DNA from: Pseudomonas fluorescens
GTDB taxonomy: Bacteria; Pseudomonadota; Gammaproteobacteria; Pseudomonadales; Pseudomonadaceae
Length of the DNA: 64,000 bases
Reading direction: 5' to 3'
NCBI RefSeq assembly: GCF_900215245.1
Contig: NZ_LT907842.1
Span: 4,712,001 to 4,776,000, forward strand
Shown: piece after piece, positions 51,878 through 64,000 of the stretch
Numbering within the stretch: position 1 is the stretch's first letter
Layout: each line of letters opens with the position of its first letter
Made by a program: the position numbers and the translations under genes
The notes under the pieces: generated by a model
The model's input: only the letters and a program-made list of their open reading frames with translations
Told to the model about the DNA's origin: nothing
Database searches by the model: none

Positions 51878-53293
51878 ATGCGCTGGGTGTGTATTGTCTT
51901 CCCGCAATTGGCGCTGGACGGGGTGCAGCGTCTGCATCCCGAACCCGACCAACCGCTGGCGCTGCTGGCCGGTACGCCGCAGCGTCGTGTGTTGCAAACC
52001 GTCAATGACGCCGCGCGCGCCTTGGGGTTACGCCCCGGCCAATCCCTGACGGCGGCGCATGCCCTGGCCAAGACCTTTGCCTGCGCCGAATACGACCCCG
52101 CAGAGATCGAGCGTTGGCAGCAGTTTCTCGCGGCCTGGGCCTACCGTTTCAGTTCCCAGGTCAGCGTGTATTACCCGCGCGCCTTGCTGTTCGAGATCGA
52201 ATCGAGCCTTGGTTTGTTCGGGCCGTGGCCGCAGCTTGAGGCGCGTTTGCGCCAGGAGCTGACCGAACTGGGGTTTCGCCACCGTATCGTCGCGGCGCCC
52301 AACCCGGCGGCGGCGCGGGTGCTGGCGAATATCTACGATGGTCTGGCCGTGGCCGATGATCACGCCTTGATGCAGGCGTTGGCGCCATTGCCTGTCGACC
52401 GCGCGGGCCTTGACCCGCAAGCCGCGACGGCTTTGTCGCGTATGGGCCTGCGTACGTTGGCCCAGGTGCAGGCGTTGCCTCGGCATACCCTGGCACGGCG
52501 CTTTGACGCGGAGTTGCTCAAGCACCTGGATGCGCTGAGCGGGCAGCGGCCGTTGGCCCTGGCGTTCTATCAGCCGCCGGATCGCTTCGATGTGCGCATC
52601 GAGTTGAATTTCGATGTGCAATCCCACCAGGCGCTGCTGTTCCCCTTGCGTCGTTTAACGGGCGACCTATCCGCCTTCCTGTGTGGGCGTGACAGCGGCG
52701 TGCAGCGCTTTGACCTGCACCTGGAACACGCCCAGGCGCCCGACAGCGTGATCAAGGTCGGCCTGCTCAGCGCCGAACGCGAACCGGCGATGCTGTTCGA
52801 GCTGGCCCGCGGGCGCCTGGAGCAGGTGCACGTCACCGCGCCGGTACGCGGCTTTCGTTTGGTGGCCCAGGACTTGCCGGTATTTGTGCCGCAACGCCAG
52901 GACCTGTTCGACGACCGCCCGCAACAGACCTTGCCCTGGGCGCAACTGCGCGAACGCCTGCGTGCGCGTCTGGGGGACGAGGCGGTGCAAGGCCTGCGCT
53001 TTCACGCCGACCACCGCCCTGAATGCGCCTGGCAAGCGGCCGCCGATAACCGCGCGTGCCCGACCTTGAACAAGGTGCAACGCCCCGGTTGGTTGTTGCC
53101 CGAACCGACCTTGCTGGCCGAGCACGGCGTACAGATTTTGATGGGCCCGGAACGCATCGAATCGGGCTGGTGGGATGGCGCCGATATCCGCCGCGACTAT
53201 TACCTGATCCAGACCCGCGCCGGTCAGCAAGGCTGGGCCTACCGCACGGTGGGGCAAAGCGATGGGCTGTGGCTGCAAGGCTGGTTTGCATGA
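51878..53293 (+). CDS. imuB: Inactive Y-family polymerase-like protein ImuB
   Basis: 471 residues from the ATG at 51878. Y-family palm and little-finger layout ([34 protein letters not shown]), but the catalytic acidic residues of true DNA polymerases are absent at the N-terminus, as is normal for ImuB. A QDLFDD segment near residue 343 resembles a beta-clamp binding motif. It acts as the hub linking the clamp, ImuA and DnaE2. Its stop overlaps the dnaE2 start by 4 bases (ATGA). Confidence 0.94.
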   Translation: MRWVCIVFPQLALDGVQRLHPEPDQPLALLAGTPQRRVLQTVNDAARALGLRPGQSLTAAHALAKTFACAEYDPAEIERWQQFLAAWAYRFSSQVSVYYPRALLFEIESSLGLFGPWPQLEARLRQELTELGFRHRIVAAPNPAAARVLANIYDGLAVADDHALMQALAPLPVDRAGLDPQAATALSRMGLRTLAQVQALPRHTLARRFDAELLKHLDALSGQRPLALAFYQPPDRFDVRIELNFDVQSHQALLFPLRRLTGDLSAFLCGRDSGVQRFDLHLEHAQAPDSVIKVGLLSAEREPAMLFELARGRLEQVHVTAPVRGFRLVAQDLPVFVPQRQDLFDDRPQQTLPWAQLRERLRARLGDEAVQGLRFHADHRPECAWQAAADNRACPTLNKVQRPGWLLPEPTLLAEHGVQILMGPERIESGWWDGADIRRDYYLIQTRAGQQGWAYRTVGQSDGLWLQGWFA

Positions 53294-56200
53294 GCTACGC
53301 CGAGCTGCATTGCCTGTCCAATTTCAGTTTTCAGCGCGGCGCTTCGAGTGCGCTGGAGTTGTTCGAGCGCGCCAGGCGTCAGGGCTACAGCGCCCTGGCG
53401 ATCACCGACGAATGCACCTTGTCGGGCATCGTGCGTGCCTGGCAGGCGGCGAAGGCGGTGGACTTGCCGTTGATCATCGGCAGCGAGATGCGCATCGAGA
53501 ACGGCCCGAAACTGGTGTTGCTGGTGGAAAACCTGACCGGCTACCAGCACCTGTGCCGCTTGATTACCGTGGCTCGCCGCCGCGCCGAAAAAGGCCGCTA
53601 TCGCCTGCTGCAAGAGGACTTCGATCAACCGCTGCCGGGCCTGCTGGCGCTGTGGGTGGCCGAAGACAGCGACACCCAGGCCTCGATCCAATGGGTGCGC
53701 CGCACCTTCGCCGAGCGCCTGTGGCTGGCGGTGCACCTGCACTGCGGCCAGGACGATACGCGCCATCTGGAGCAGCGCTTGCACCTGGCTGCCAGCCTGC
53801 AGATTCCGGCGGTGGCGTGCGGCGATGTGCACATGCATGCGCGTGGCCGCCGCGCCCTGCAAGACACCATGACCGCGATCCGGCATCACGTGTCGGTGGC
53901 CGAAGCCGGTACGCGTTTACACCCCAATGGCGAGCGGCATTTGCGCAGCCTGGAGGCCCTGGCCGCGTTGTACCCGCAAGCCTTGCTTGACGAGACCTTG
54001 GCCATCGCGCGTCGCTGCACCTTCGACTTGAGCCAGTTGCGCTACCACTACCCGCGCGAGCTGGTGCCCGAAGGGCATAACGCAAAATCCTGGTTGCGCG
54101 CCGTGACCGAAGAAGGCATCGCGCAGCGTTGGCCGCAGGGCGTCGATGCGAAGACCTTGCAGCAGATCAACCATGAACTGGAGTTGATCAGCGAGCTGGG
54201 CTACGAAAGCTATTTCCTCACGGTGCATGACATTGTGCGCTTCGCCCGCAGCCGCTCGATCCTGTGCCAGGGCCGGGGCTCGGCGGCCAACTCGGCGGTG
54301 TGTTTTGCCTTGGGTATCACCGAGATCAACCCAAGCCTGATGAACATGCTGTTCGAGCGCTTCCTGTCCAGGGAGCGCAACGAGCCGCCGGATATCGATG
54401 TCGATTTTGAACACGAACGCCGCGAAGAAGTGCTGCAGTACGTGTTCCAGCGCTACGGCCGCACCCGCGCGGCATTGACGGCGGTGGTCAGTTGTTACCA
54501 CGCGGCCGGTGCGGTGCGCGATGTGGCCAAGGCCCTTGGCTTGCCGCCGGATCAGATCAATGCCCTGGCCGAGTGCTGCGGGCGCTGGAGCGAAGATGCG
54601 CCGCCCCTTGAACGCCTGCGTGAAGGTGGCTTCGACCCGCAAAGCCCGATCCTGCGCCGGGTGCTTACGCTGACCCAGCAATTGATCGGCTTCCCTCGGC
54701 ACCTGTCCCAGCACCCCGGCGGTTTTGTGATTTCCGAATACCCGCTGGACACTCTGGTGCCGGTGGAAAACGCCGCCATGGCCGAGCGCACCATCATCCA
54801 GTGGGACAAGGACGACCTCGACGCCGTCGGCCTGCTCAAGGTGGATATCCTGGCGCTGGGCATGCTCAGCGCGATCCGCCGCTGCTTCGATTTGCTGCGT
54901 CGCCATCGCAACCTGAACCTGTCACTGGCGGACATCCCCAAGGAAGATGCCGCCACCTACGCGATGATCAGCAAGGCCGACACCATCGGCGTGTTCCAGA
55001 TCGAGTCGCGGGCGCAGATGTCGATGTTGCCGAGGCTGCGCCCGCAAACCTTCTACGACCTGGTGATTGAGGTCGCCATCGTGCGGCCCGGGCCGATTCA
55101 GGGTGGCATGGTGCATCCGTATCTGCGTCGGCGAAACAAGGAAGAGCCCACGACCTATCCTTCTGCGCAGCTCAAGGCGGTGCTGGAGCGCACCTTGGGC
55201 GTGCCGCTGTTTCAGGAACAGGTGATGCAAATCGCCATGGTGGCCGCCGACTACGGCCCCGGCGAGGCCGACCAGTTGCGGCGCTCGATGGCCGCCTGGA
55301 AACGCCATGGCGGGCTTGAACCGCATCAGGAACGCCTGCGCACCGGCATGTTGAAAAACGGCTACAGCGAGGCCTTTGCCGCGCAGATCTTCGAGCAGAT
55401 CAAAGGCTTTGGCAGCTATGGTTTTCCCGAGTCCCACGCGGCCAGTTTCGCCTTGTTGACCTATGCCAGTTGCTGGCTCAAATGCCATGAGCCGGCGGCC
55501 TTCGCCTGTGCGTTGATCAACAGCTGGCCCATGGGCTTCTACAGCCCGGACCAGATCCTGCAGGACGCGCGGCGCCATCGGTTGCAGGTGCGCCCGGTGG
55601 ATGTGCTGGCCAGTGACTGGGATTGCAGCCTGGAGCCCATCGACGGCCAGCAACCGGCGATTCGCATGGGCTTGCGCATGATCGCGGGGTTTCGCGAAGA
55701 GGACGGGCGACGTATCGAAGGGGCGCGTCAACACCGGGCCTTCAGCGACATCGCCGACCTGGACGCGCGTGCCGGGCTGGATGCCCGGGCCCAAGCGTTG
55801 CTGGCCGATGCCGGTGCGTTGCGCGCGTTGGCCGGTAATCGACACGCCGCGCGCTGGGAGGTCGCCGGCGTGCACAAGCAACTCGGGCTGTTTGCCTGCC
55901 TGCCCAGTCCTGACGAGGCGACGGTGGCGCTGCCGGCCCCCACGGTCGGCGAAGACCTGCAGGCTGACTACGCTACACTCGGTACCACCCTTGGCCCGCA
56001 CCCGTTGGCGTTGTTGCGCGATGAACTGCGTAAGCGGCGCTGTCGCAGCTCCGTGGAGTTGATGGCGGTGGCGCATGGGCGCAATGTCAGCGTTGCCGGC
56101 TTGGTCACCGGCCGGCAACGCCCAGGCACCGCCAGTGGCGTCACCTTTGTCACTCTGGAGGATGAGTTCGGCAACCTCAATGTGGTCGTCTGGCGCGACC

Positions 56201-56361
56201 TGGCTGAGCGTCAGCGTCAGGCCCTGGTCGGTTCGCGGCTGCTGAAAGTCGACGGGCGCTGGGAGGCGGTGGGCGAAGTACGGCACCTGATCGCCGGGCG
56301 TTTGACTGACCTGACAGCGTTGCTGGAAGGGATCAATGTGCGCAGTCGGGATTTTCACTAG
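53290..56361 (+). CDS. dnaE2: Error-prone DNA polymerase DnaE2 (ImuC)
   Basis: 1023 residues, the usual DnaE2 length. An N-terminal PHP domain ([35 protein letters not shown]) is followed by the C-family palm with the catalytic acids in [16 protein letters not shown], then FQEQVMQIA and [13 protein letters not shown] [17 protein letters not shown], and a C-terminal OB fold ([24 protein letters not shown]). It is the translesion polymerase of the SOS cassette and produces damage-induced mutations. Confidence 0.95.
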   Translation: MSYAELHCLSNFSFQRGASSALELFERARRQGYSALAITDECTLSGIVRAWQAAKAVDLPLIIGSEMRIENGPKLVLLVENLTGYQHLCRLITVARRRAEKGRYRLLQEDFDQPLPGLLALWVAEDSDTQASIQWVRRTFAERLWLAVHLHCGQDDTRHLEQRLHLAASLQIPAVACGDVHMHARGRRALQDTMTAIRHHVSVAEAGTRLHPNGERHLRSLEALAALYPQALLDETLAIARRCTFDLSQLRYHYPRELVPEGHNAKSWLRAVTEEGIAQRWPQGVDAKTLQQINHELELISELGYESYFLTVHDIVRFARSRSILCQGRGSAANSAVCFALGITEINPSLMNMLFERFLSRERNEPPDIDVDFEHERREEVLQYVFQRYGRTRAALTAVVSCYHAAGAVRDVAKALGLPPDQINALAECCGRWSEDAPPLERLREGGFDPQSPILRRVLTLTQQLIGFPRHLSQHPGGFVISEYPLDTLVPVENAAMAERTIIQWDKDDLDAVGLLKVDILALGMLSAIRRCFDLLRRHRNLNLSLADIPKEDAATYAMISKADTIGVFQIESRAQMSMLPRLRPQTFYDLVIEVAIVRPGPIQGGMVHPYLRRRNKEEPTTYPSAQLKAVLERTLGVPLFQEQVMQIAMVAADYGPGEADQLRRSMAAWKRHGGLEPHQERLRTGMLKNGYSEAFAAQIFEQIKGFGSYGFPESHAASFALLTYASCWLKCHEPAAFACALINSWPMGFYSPDQILQDARRHRLQVRPVDVLASDWDCSLEPIDGQQPAIRMGLRMIAGFREEDGRRIEGARQHRAFSDIADLDARAGLDARAQALLADAGALRALAGNRHAARWEVAGVHKQLGLFACLPSPDEATVALPAPTVGEDLQADYATLGTTLGPHPLALLRDELRKRRCRSSVELMAVAHGRNVSVAGLVTGRQRPGTASGVTFVTLEDEFGNLNVVVWRDLAERQRQALVGSRLLKVDGRWEAVGEVRHLIAGRLTDLTALLEGINVRSRDFH

Positions 56362-56481
56362 TTGCCCATGTCTCCATGGATAAGCTATATGCAATGAAAC
56401 GATTTATTGCCGCCAGGCTCCAAGCTTTTATCAGTGGAACTGTGCCACTTACCCACCCCTTTGTTCGCCAAGAGCCAACCG

Positions 56482-58190
56482 ATGCATTTTTTGTCCAATA
56501 CCCATGGCTGCGAAGGCTGGGGCGGTGAAATGGCCCAGCGGATCCGCGCGTTCGATTGGTCATCCACCGCGTTGGGGCCCATTGACGCGTGGCCCCATAG
56601 CTTGAGCTGCGCCGTACAGATGCTGCTGGCATCGCCCATGCCGATGGTGATGCTCTGGGGGCCGTTGGGGTACATGATTTACAACGACAGTTATTCGGTG
56701 TTTGCCGGTGGCCGGCACCCGTACCTGTTGGGCACACCTGTGGAACTGGGCTGGCCGGAAGTCGCTGATTTCAACCGCAATGTACTCGACACGTGCCTGG
56801 CGGGTGGCACCTTGTCGTACCGCGACTTTCCGTTGGAGTTGCTGCGTAACGGTATGCCGGAAGAAGTCTGGATGGACCTGACCTACAGTCCCGTGGCCGA
56901 TGATAACCAGCAACCGGCCGGGGTCCTGGTGATCGTGACCGAGACCACTGAGCACGTGAAGTCCGAGCGTCTGCGTCAGGAGCTGACCCACAACCTCGAA
57001 CAGCGCGTGGCCGCCGAAGTGCAGGCGCGTTCCGCCGCCGAAGACCAGCTGCGCCAGTCGCAAAAGCTCGAAGCCATCGGCGGCCTGACTGGCGGCGTGG
57101 CCCATGACTTCAATAACCTGCTGCAAGTGATCGCCGGCAACTTGCACTTGCTGGCCCGGCATGAACCGGACAATGCCCAGGTGCAGCGGCGTGTCTCAGC
57201 GGCCATTGCCGCGGTGGAGCGTGGGGCCAAATTATCATCGCAGCTGCTGGCTTTTGCCCGGCGCCAACCGTTGTCGCCGGCGGTGTACAACCCCCAACGC
57301 ATCTATGCTGGGTTGGGTGAACTGCTGCAACGGGCACTGGGCGAAACCATTCATATCGACGTGCAACTGCCTCAGGATTCCTGGTGCATCAATGTCGACC
57401 GCAATCAACTGGAAAACGCGCTGCTCAACCTGGCAATCAATGCCCGGGATGCCATGAAAGGCGAGGGCGTGATTCGCATCAACGGCGAAAACATCATTCT
57501 CAACCCTGGCGATTGCATCGGTAAAAGTATCAAGCCGGGTGAATACGTGCGTCTGGCGGTGACCGACACGGGCGTCGGTATGACGTCGGAGGTGCTCAAG
57601 CGCGCCTTCGAGCCGTTTTTTACCACCAAGCGTGAAGGCCACGGCACCGGCCTGGGCCTGAGCATGGTGTTCGGCTTTGTGCGGCAAAGTGGCGGGCATG
57701 TGGAGGTGTGGAGCGAGGAGGGCAGCGGTTCGGTGGTACAGATGTATTTTCCGCGTAGCCTGGAACCGGAATGTTTCGACGAGCACAGCGAGCTGGCGCC
57801 CCACAGCGGTGGTCAGGAAACCATTCTGGTGGTTGAAGACAATGAGGGCGTACGCTTGACCGTTGTCGAGCTGCTGGAGCAAGCGGGCTACACCGTACTC
57901 ACGGCCGAGGACGGTGATCGCGCGATGCAAGCCTTGCAAAACGGGGTGCAGCCGGACCTGATCTTTACCGACGTGGTGATGCCGGGTCGGGTCAAAAGTA
58001 CCGACCTGGCCGACTGGGCGCGCGTGCAGCAGCCACCTGTCGCGGTGCTGTTCACCTCCGGCCACACCCGCGACATGCTCTCCACCAATCACCTGTTAAG
58101 CCCCGACATTCATCTGCTGAGCAAACCCTACAGCCCCGAAGCGCTGACACAGAGGGTGCACAGCGTGCTCACCGCAAGACAAGGTTGCCC

Positions 58191-58194
<4 letters not shown>
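56482..58194 (+). CDS. Hybrid histidine kinase (PAS-HisKA-HATPase-REC)
   Basis: 570 residues from the ATG at 56482. A PAS-like sensor (about 30-155), a coiled coil (160-195), HisKA with phospho-acceptor H208 (GGVAHDFNNLL), an HATPase with NLAINARDAM, DTGVGM and GTGLGLSM, and a C-terminal receiver with phospho-acceptor D497 (IFTDVVMPG). No membrane helix, so a cytoplasmic sensor. Its stop overlaps the start of the UvrA-like gene by 4 bases (ATGA), which suggests a functional link with DNA damage or antibiotic stress. Confidence 0.92.
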
Positions 58195-60710
<2,516 letters not shown>

Positions 60711-60730
60711 GCATCAACGCCGATCAACAG

Positions 60731-60773
60731 TGGGCGCGGGCTTGCTCGCGCATTCGCGAGCAAGCGCGCTCCC
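60731..60773. repeat. REP hairpin between uvrA-like and tkt
   Basis: GCTTGCTCGCG-CATT-CGCGAGCAAGC, an 11-bp perfect stem flanked by GGGCGCG and CGCGCTCCCA. A Pseudomonas REP located between convergent genes, probably also serving as a terminator. Confidence 0.85.
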
Positions 60774-60779
60774 AGCGGA

Positions 60780-62840
60780 TTACCCGTGTTCAGCCAGCTG
60801 TTGCTTGGCCAGTTTCACCACGTTTTCAGGGGTAAACCCAAACTTCTCCTGCAACTTGGCCAGTGGCGCCGACGCGCCAAAGCTGTTCATCACCACTTTG
60901 GCGCCCGTCTGGCCGACATAGCGGTCCCAACCCAAGGGGCCCGCCTGTTCCACCACCACGCGCGCCTTGACGGCTGGCGGCAACACGCTGTCGCGGTAAG
61001 CCGCGTCCTGTTCCTCAAACAGCTCCCAGCTCGGCATCGAGACCACCTGTGCGGCAATCCCTTCGGCTGTCAGCTGTTCGTACGCTGCCACTGCGAGGCT
61101 GACTTCACTGCCCGTCGCCAACAGCAGCACTTCAGGTTTGTCAGCGCCGGCCAACACGTAGGCGCCTTTGGCGGCACCGGAGGCGGCCGCATACTGGGTA
61201 CGGTCCAGAGTCGGCAACGCCTGGCGTGACAGCACGATGCAACTTGGCCGATGGGTTTGCGCCAGGGCGACTTTCCACAGTTCCAGGGTTTCATTGGCAT
61301 CGCCCGGGCGCAGGGTCAGCAGCCCCGGCGTAGCACGCAGTTGAGTCAGGTGCTCGATGGGTTGGTGCGTCGGCCCATCCTCACCCACACCAATCGAGTC
61401 ATGGGTAAACACGAATACCACCGGCAACTCCATGATCGCCGCGAGGCGTATGGGCGGTTTCATGTAGTCGCTGAACACCAGGAACGTCGAGGTATACGGG
61501 CGCAGGTACGACAGCGCCATGCCATTGGCGATGGCGCCCATGGCGTGCTCGCGGATGCCAAAGTGCAGGTTGCGCCCGCTGTAGTCGTCAGCACTGAAAC
61601 GCCCGGCCCCGTCGAAGGTGAGGTTGGTCTTGGTCGACGGTGACAGATCCGCCGAGCCGCCCAGCAGCCAGGGGATTTGCTCGGCAAAGGCATTGAGCAC
61701 CTCGCCACCGGCGGCACGGCTGGCCACGCCTTTGGCGTCGGTGTTGAAGGTGGGCAACTGATCCTGCCAATGCTCCGGCATTTCGCCGGCGCGCATGCGG
61801 CTCAACTCATCCGCCAGTTCAGGCTCGTACTGTGCCAACTGCGACAAGTGTCGGTTCCATTCTTCATACAGCGGCTGGCTGCGCTCCAGCAGCGCATCGC
61901 GCAGCACCGTGCGGGTTTCATCGGGCACCAGGAAGCTGGAGTCCTGCGGCCAGCCGTAAGCGGCTTTGGTCAGGCGGATTTCCTCAACGCCCAACGGTTC
62001 GCCGTGGGCGGCGGCGGTGTTGTGTTTGTGGGGCGAGCCGTAGCCGATCACACTGTCGACCACAATCAGGGTCGGCGCGCCGGTGTTGGTCTTGAAGGTC
62101 TCCAGTGCGGCGCTCAAGGCCTGCAGGTCATTGGCGTCGGTGACATGCAGGGTATGCCAGCCATAGGCCTGGAAGCGCTTGGTCACGTCTTCACTGAACG
62201 CCAGCTCGGTGTGGCCCTCGATGCTGATGGTGTTGTTGTCGTAGATCCAGCAGAGGTTATCCAGCTTCAAATGCCCGGCAATGGACGCGGCTTCGCTGCT
62301 GATGCCTTCCATCATGTCGCCGTCACCGCACAGGGTGTAGACGTTGTAATCGAACAGCACGTTGTCATCGCGGTTGAAACGCTTGCCCAGCCAGCGCTCG
62401 GCCATGGCCATGCCCACGCTGTTGGCGCAACCCTGGCCGAGCGGGCCCGTGGTGGTTTCTACCCCGGTGGTCATGCGGTATTCGGGGTGGCCCGGGGTCT
62501 TGGAGCTCATCTGCCGGAACTGCTTGATATCGTCCAGGCTGATCGCCGGTTGGCCCGAGCGTTTGCCGTGGGCATCAATCTCGACCACGCCGGCCAGGTG
62601 CAGCAGCGAATACAGGAGCATCGACGCATGCCCCACCGACAAGACAAACCGATCGCGGTTGGGCCAGTCGGGATGGTGCGGGTGATAGCGCAGGAACCGA
62701 CTCCACAGCGTGTACCCCACCGGCGCCAGGCCCATGGGCGTGCCGGGGTGGCCGGAGTTGGCCTTCTGCACAGCGTCCATGGCCAGGGTGCGAATGGTGT
62801 TGATGCAGTGGGTGTCGACAGCAGTGGCAGCATGAGTCAT
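60780..62840 (-). CDS. tkt: Transketolase
   Basis: 686 residues from the ATG at 62840. TPP-binding and catalytic motifs are intact: NSGHPGTPMG, CGDGDMMEG (TPP/magnesium), YDNNTISIEG, GLGPL-type TTGPLGQGCANSVG, and the pyrimidine-domain FGIREHAMG with the catalytic Glu. It interconverts pentose-phosphate intermediates. About 20 residues longer than E. coli TktA. It stands alone here, so it may be a second copy besides the one near gap/epd in Pseudomonas (inference). Confidence 0.93.
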   Translation of the reverse strand: MTHAATAVDTHCINTIRTLAMDAVQKANSGHPGTPMGLAPVGYTLWSRFLRYHPHHPDWPNRDRFVLSVGHASMLLYSLLHLAGVVEIDAHGKRSGQPAISLDDIKQFRQMSSKTPGHPEYRMTTGVETTTGPLGQGCANSVGMAMAERWLGKRFNRDDNVLFDYNVYTLCGDGDMMEGISSEAASIAGHLKLDNLCWIYDNNTISIEGHTELAFSEDVTKRFQAYGWHTLHVTDANDLQALSAALETFKTNTGAPTLIVVDSVIGYGSPHKHNTAAAHGEPLGVEEIRLTKAAYGWPQDSSFLVPDETRTVLRDALLERSQPLYEEWNRHLSQLAQYEPELADELSRMRAGEMPEHWQDQLPTFNTDAKGVASRAAGGEVLNAFAEQIPWLLGGSADLSPSTKTNLTFDGAGRFSADDYSGRNLHFGIREHAMGAIANGMALSYLRPYTSTFLVFSDYMKPPIRLAAIMELPVVFVFTHDSIGVGEDGPTHQPIEHLTQLRATPGLLTLRPGDANETLELWKVALAQTHRPSCIVLSRQALPTLDRTQYAAASGAAKGAYVLAGADKPEVLLLATGSEVSLAVAAYEQLTAEGIAAQVVSMPSWELFEEQDAAYRDSVLPPAVKARVVVEQAGPLGWDRYVGQTGAKVVMNSFGASAPLAKLQEKFGFTPENVVKLAKQQLAEHG

Positions 62841-63015
62841 GAAACCGTTCTCCCTCAGGTGGCGATCTACAGTGGAGGGCAGGGGGTGGCAAAGGTTTGA
62901 TCCCATCGGTCGCGTTGCGACGAACGGGGAGGCATTGACCCAAGACATGACAAGACCCCTTGGAATGGGCTAGCTTCAACAGGGTAGGCCATTGATCAAC
63001 TTGCGGAGGTACTCC

Positions 63016-63255
63016 ATGCCAGTGAAACACGACCTGTATCAGGATTTGGGTTTGAGCAAGGAAGTTGTTCACGAACGCAGGAGGAGCGATGACCGCTTGA
63101 ATTCGCTGCTCGAACAATACGATGCCGCCGACAAGGAGGTACTCGTTTTCGAGTCGTCAGGCGGAGCGGACGACGAACTGGAGAAACTGAAGAAGAAACG
63201 CCTGTTGGTCAAAGACAAGATTGTGCTGCAACTCGCTCCTACATCGGGGCGGTAA
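63016..63255 (+). CDS. DUF465 (YdcH-like) small coiled-coil protein
   Basis: 79 residues from the ATG at 63016, with GGAGGT upstream. Short helical hairpin with the DUF465 pattern: HDLYQDL near the start and DDELEKLKKKRLLVKDKI at the end. Function unknown. Followed by a nested inverted repeat. Confidence 0.88.
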   Translation: MPVKHDLYQDLGLSKEVVHERRRSDDRLNSLLEQYDAADKEVLVFESSGGADDELEKLKKKRLLVKDKIVLQLAPTSGR

Positions 63256-63314
63256 TATTTGTTCAGAATTGTCTGAGGGACAGGCGGCGCTTCACTGACT
63301 ATGATGCCCGCCGT

Positions 63315-63369
63315 CCACCCGGCTCTGGGGACTGTTGCGGCGCAAGGATTGCGCTGCTGAGCCGGGTGG
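63315..63369. terminator. Nested inverted repeat between convergent genes
   Basis: Outer arms CCACCCGGCTC and GAGCCGGGTGG (11 bp perfect) enclose an inner hairpin GCGCAA-GGA-TTGCGC. It lies between the DUF465 gene and the convergent DUF1338 gene. No T-run follows, so it may be a structural RNA or cruciform rather than a classical terminator. Confidence 0.55.
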
Positions 63370-63390
63370 GCAACCTGTTTCACACCTGCC

Positions 63391-64000
63391 TCATACCCCC
63401 AGCGCTTGCATGCATTCATCCATTGAGCGTTGCTGCGTCTCGCCATACAGCTTCAATTCATCAATCGTCTGGCGGCCCAGTGCCGTTTCGAACTCAGCCT
63501 GATTCGATGTGGCTGCATAGTGACTTTGCGCGGCATCGCCCAGGTTCGACTGGAAGATCCCCGCCGCACTCACCGGCAGAAAGTCTTCATACACCAACGG
63601 TTCGACATCCACGTGCCCGGCAGCAATCAACGCCTCCAGCGTTCGCGGTTGGTCGGCCTGGCCGCGTGCCGCCAAGCCTTGTGCAGTGGCGAAGTAGCGG
63701 AAGTACGCGAGGCCCTGTTCACGCATTTGCGCGTGGTTATCGGGGAAGGCCTGGAAGTGTTGCTCCATCAACGTCACATAGCGTGCCGCGTTGCCCTCAT
63801 TCGGCAACGCGCCCAGTTCGTCGCGCGCCGCGTTCAGCAGTTGGTCGTACAGGGCGCGGCCTTTGGGGGTCAGTGCCACACCGCGCTGTTCAATTTCGCC
63901 GAAGCGTGCGCTGTGGCTGCCTTGGGCGTCGGTGAAGGCGATGGGCTCGTCGAGGGCCTTGAAGCTGGTCTGGCGCAGCAGGATCGGGCACTCGCGGCGT
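63391..64000 (-). CDS. DUF1338 protein (HglS/YdcJ-like 2-oxoadipate dioxygenase/decarboxylase), partial
   Basis: Only the C-terminal 203 or so residues lie in the window; the gene continues past 64000. The diagnostic block YEDFLPVSAAGIFQSNL, containing the metal-binding Glu of the family, is present, with RGVALTPKGRALYDQLL upstream. HglS converts 2-oxoadipate to D-2-hydroxyglutarate in lysine catabolism in Pseudomonas. The 5' part and other metal ligands (two His) are outside the window. Confidence 0.88.
   Translation of the reverse strand, partial: RRECPILLRQTSFKALDEPIAFTDAQGSHSARFGEIEQRGVALTPKGRALYDQLLNAARDELGALPNEGNAARYVTLMEQHFQAFPDNHAQMREQGLAYFRYFATAQGLAARGQADQPRTLEALIAAGHVDVEPLVYEDFLPVSAAGIFQSNLGDAAQSHYAATSNQAEFETALGRQTIDELKLYGETQQRSMDECMQALGV

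Noticed and set aside
54922..56394. 490-residue minus-strand frame inside dnaE2
   Set aside because: Antisense to a clear polymerase gene, with no conserved motif. Typical high-GC shadow.

Overview
The window looks like chromosomal DNA of a Pseudomonas from the fluorescens lineage. The evidence is a GC-rich background with strong third-position G/C, dispersed REP/REPIN hairpins of the type GTGGGAGCGGGCTTGC, an OprD-family porin, a DUF3077 protein, two HxlR regulators, and the lexA2-imuA-imuB-dnaE2 SOS mutagenesis operon. No rRNA, tRNA, CRISPR array or complete insertion sequence was seen.

Layout. 1-5905: the end of a MetI-like permease, a MocR regulator divergent from a rubredoxin / TIM-barrel metalloenzyme / LysE exporter cluster, a MASE2-GGDEF diguanylate cyclase and a secreted M20 carboxypeptidase. 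6040-13871: a minus-strand Rhs polymorphic-toxin locus. It has one full-length rhs gene with an RNase A-like tip and a CdiI-type immunity gene, followed by two displaced C-terminal tips that still carry near-identical pieces of Rhs core. 14221-21079: ordinary chromosome (pirin, MscS-type channel with a cNMP domain, SDR/HxlR pair, LysE exporter, AraC regulator, acetyltransferases, DUF3077). 21080-26700: a visibly AT-rich accessory island. It holds a 1037-residue metallophosphoesterase-NACHT/STAND-like protein, an integron attC-like site, a secreted TPR protein in what looks like a gene cassette, and a secreted cysteine-repeat protein. 26917-31828: a minus-strand metabolic cluster (divergent PEP-carboxylase homologue, 2-hydroxyacid dehydrogenase, RraA-like aldolase, broken NCS1 permease). 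32441-50582: housekeeping and accessory genes, including a copper-handling group (PCuAC, SCO1, DUF2946), an NmrA/HxlR pair, an OprD porin, a ClpP-like protein, a stress-type group (PfpI, DUF4142, HhH protein, DUF72), a DeoR regulator, an LldD-like enzyme, a second diguanylate cyclase, NudK and a secreted lipase. 50611-60710: the SOS mutagenesis operon, then a hybrid histidine kinase translationally coupled to a UvrA-like ATPase. 60780-64000: a transketolase, a DUF465 protein and the end of a DUF1338 (HglS-like) gene.

The most promising candidate for an under-described system is the AT-rich island. The metallophosphoesterase-NACHT fusion has the domain order expected of a standalone immune NTPase (effector, then switch, then helical C-terminus). 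It lies next to integron-type recombination signals. The Rhs locus is the second accessory hotspot, with two tips I cannot assign to a toxin family. Functional calls rest on motifs read from translations. No database search was run, so novelty statements are inference.
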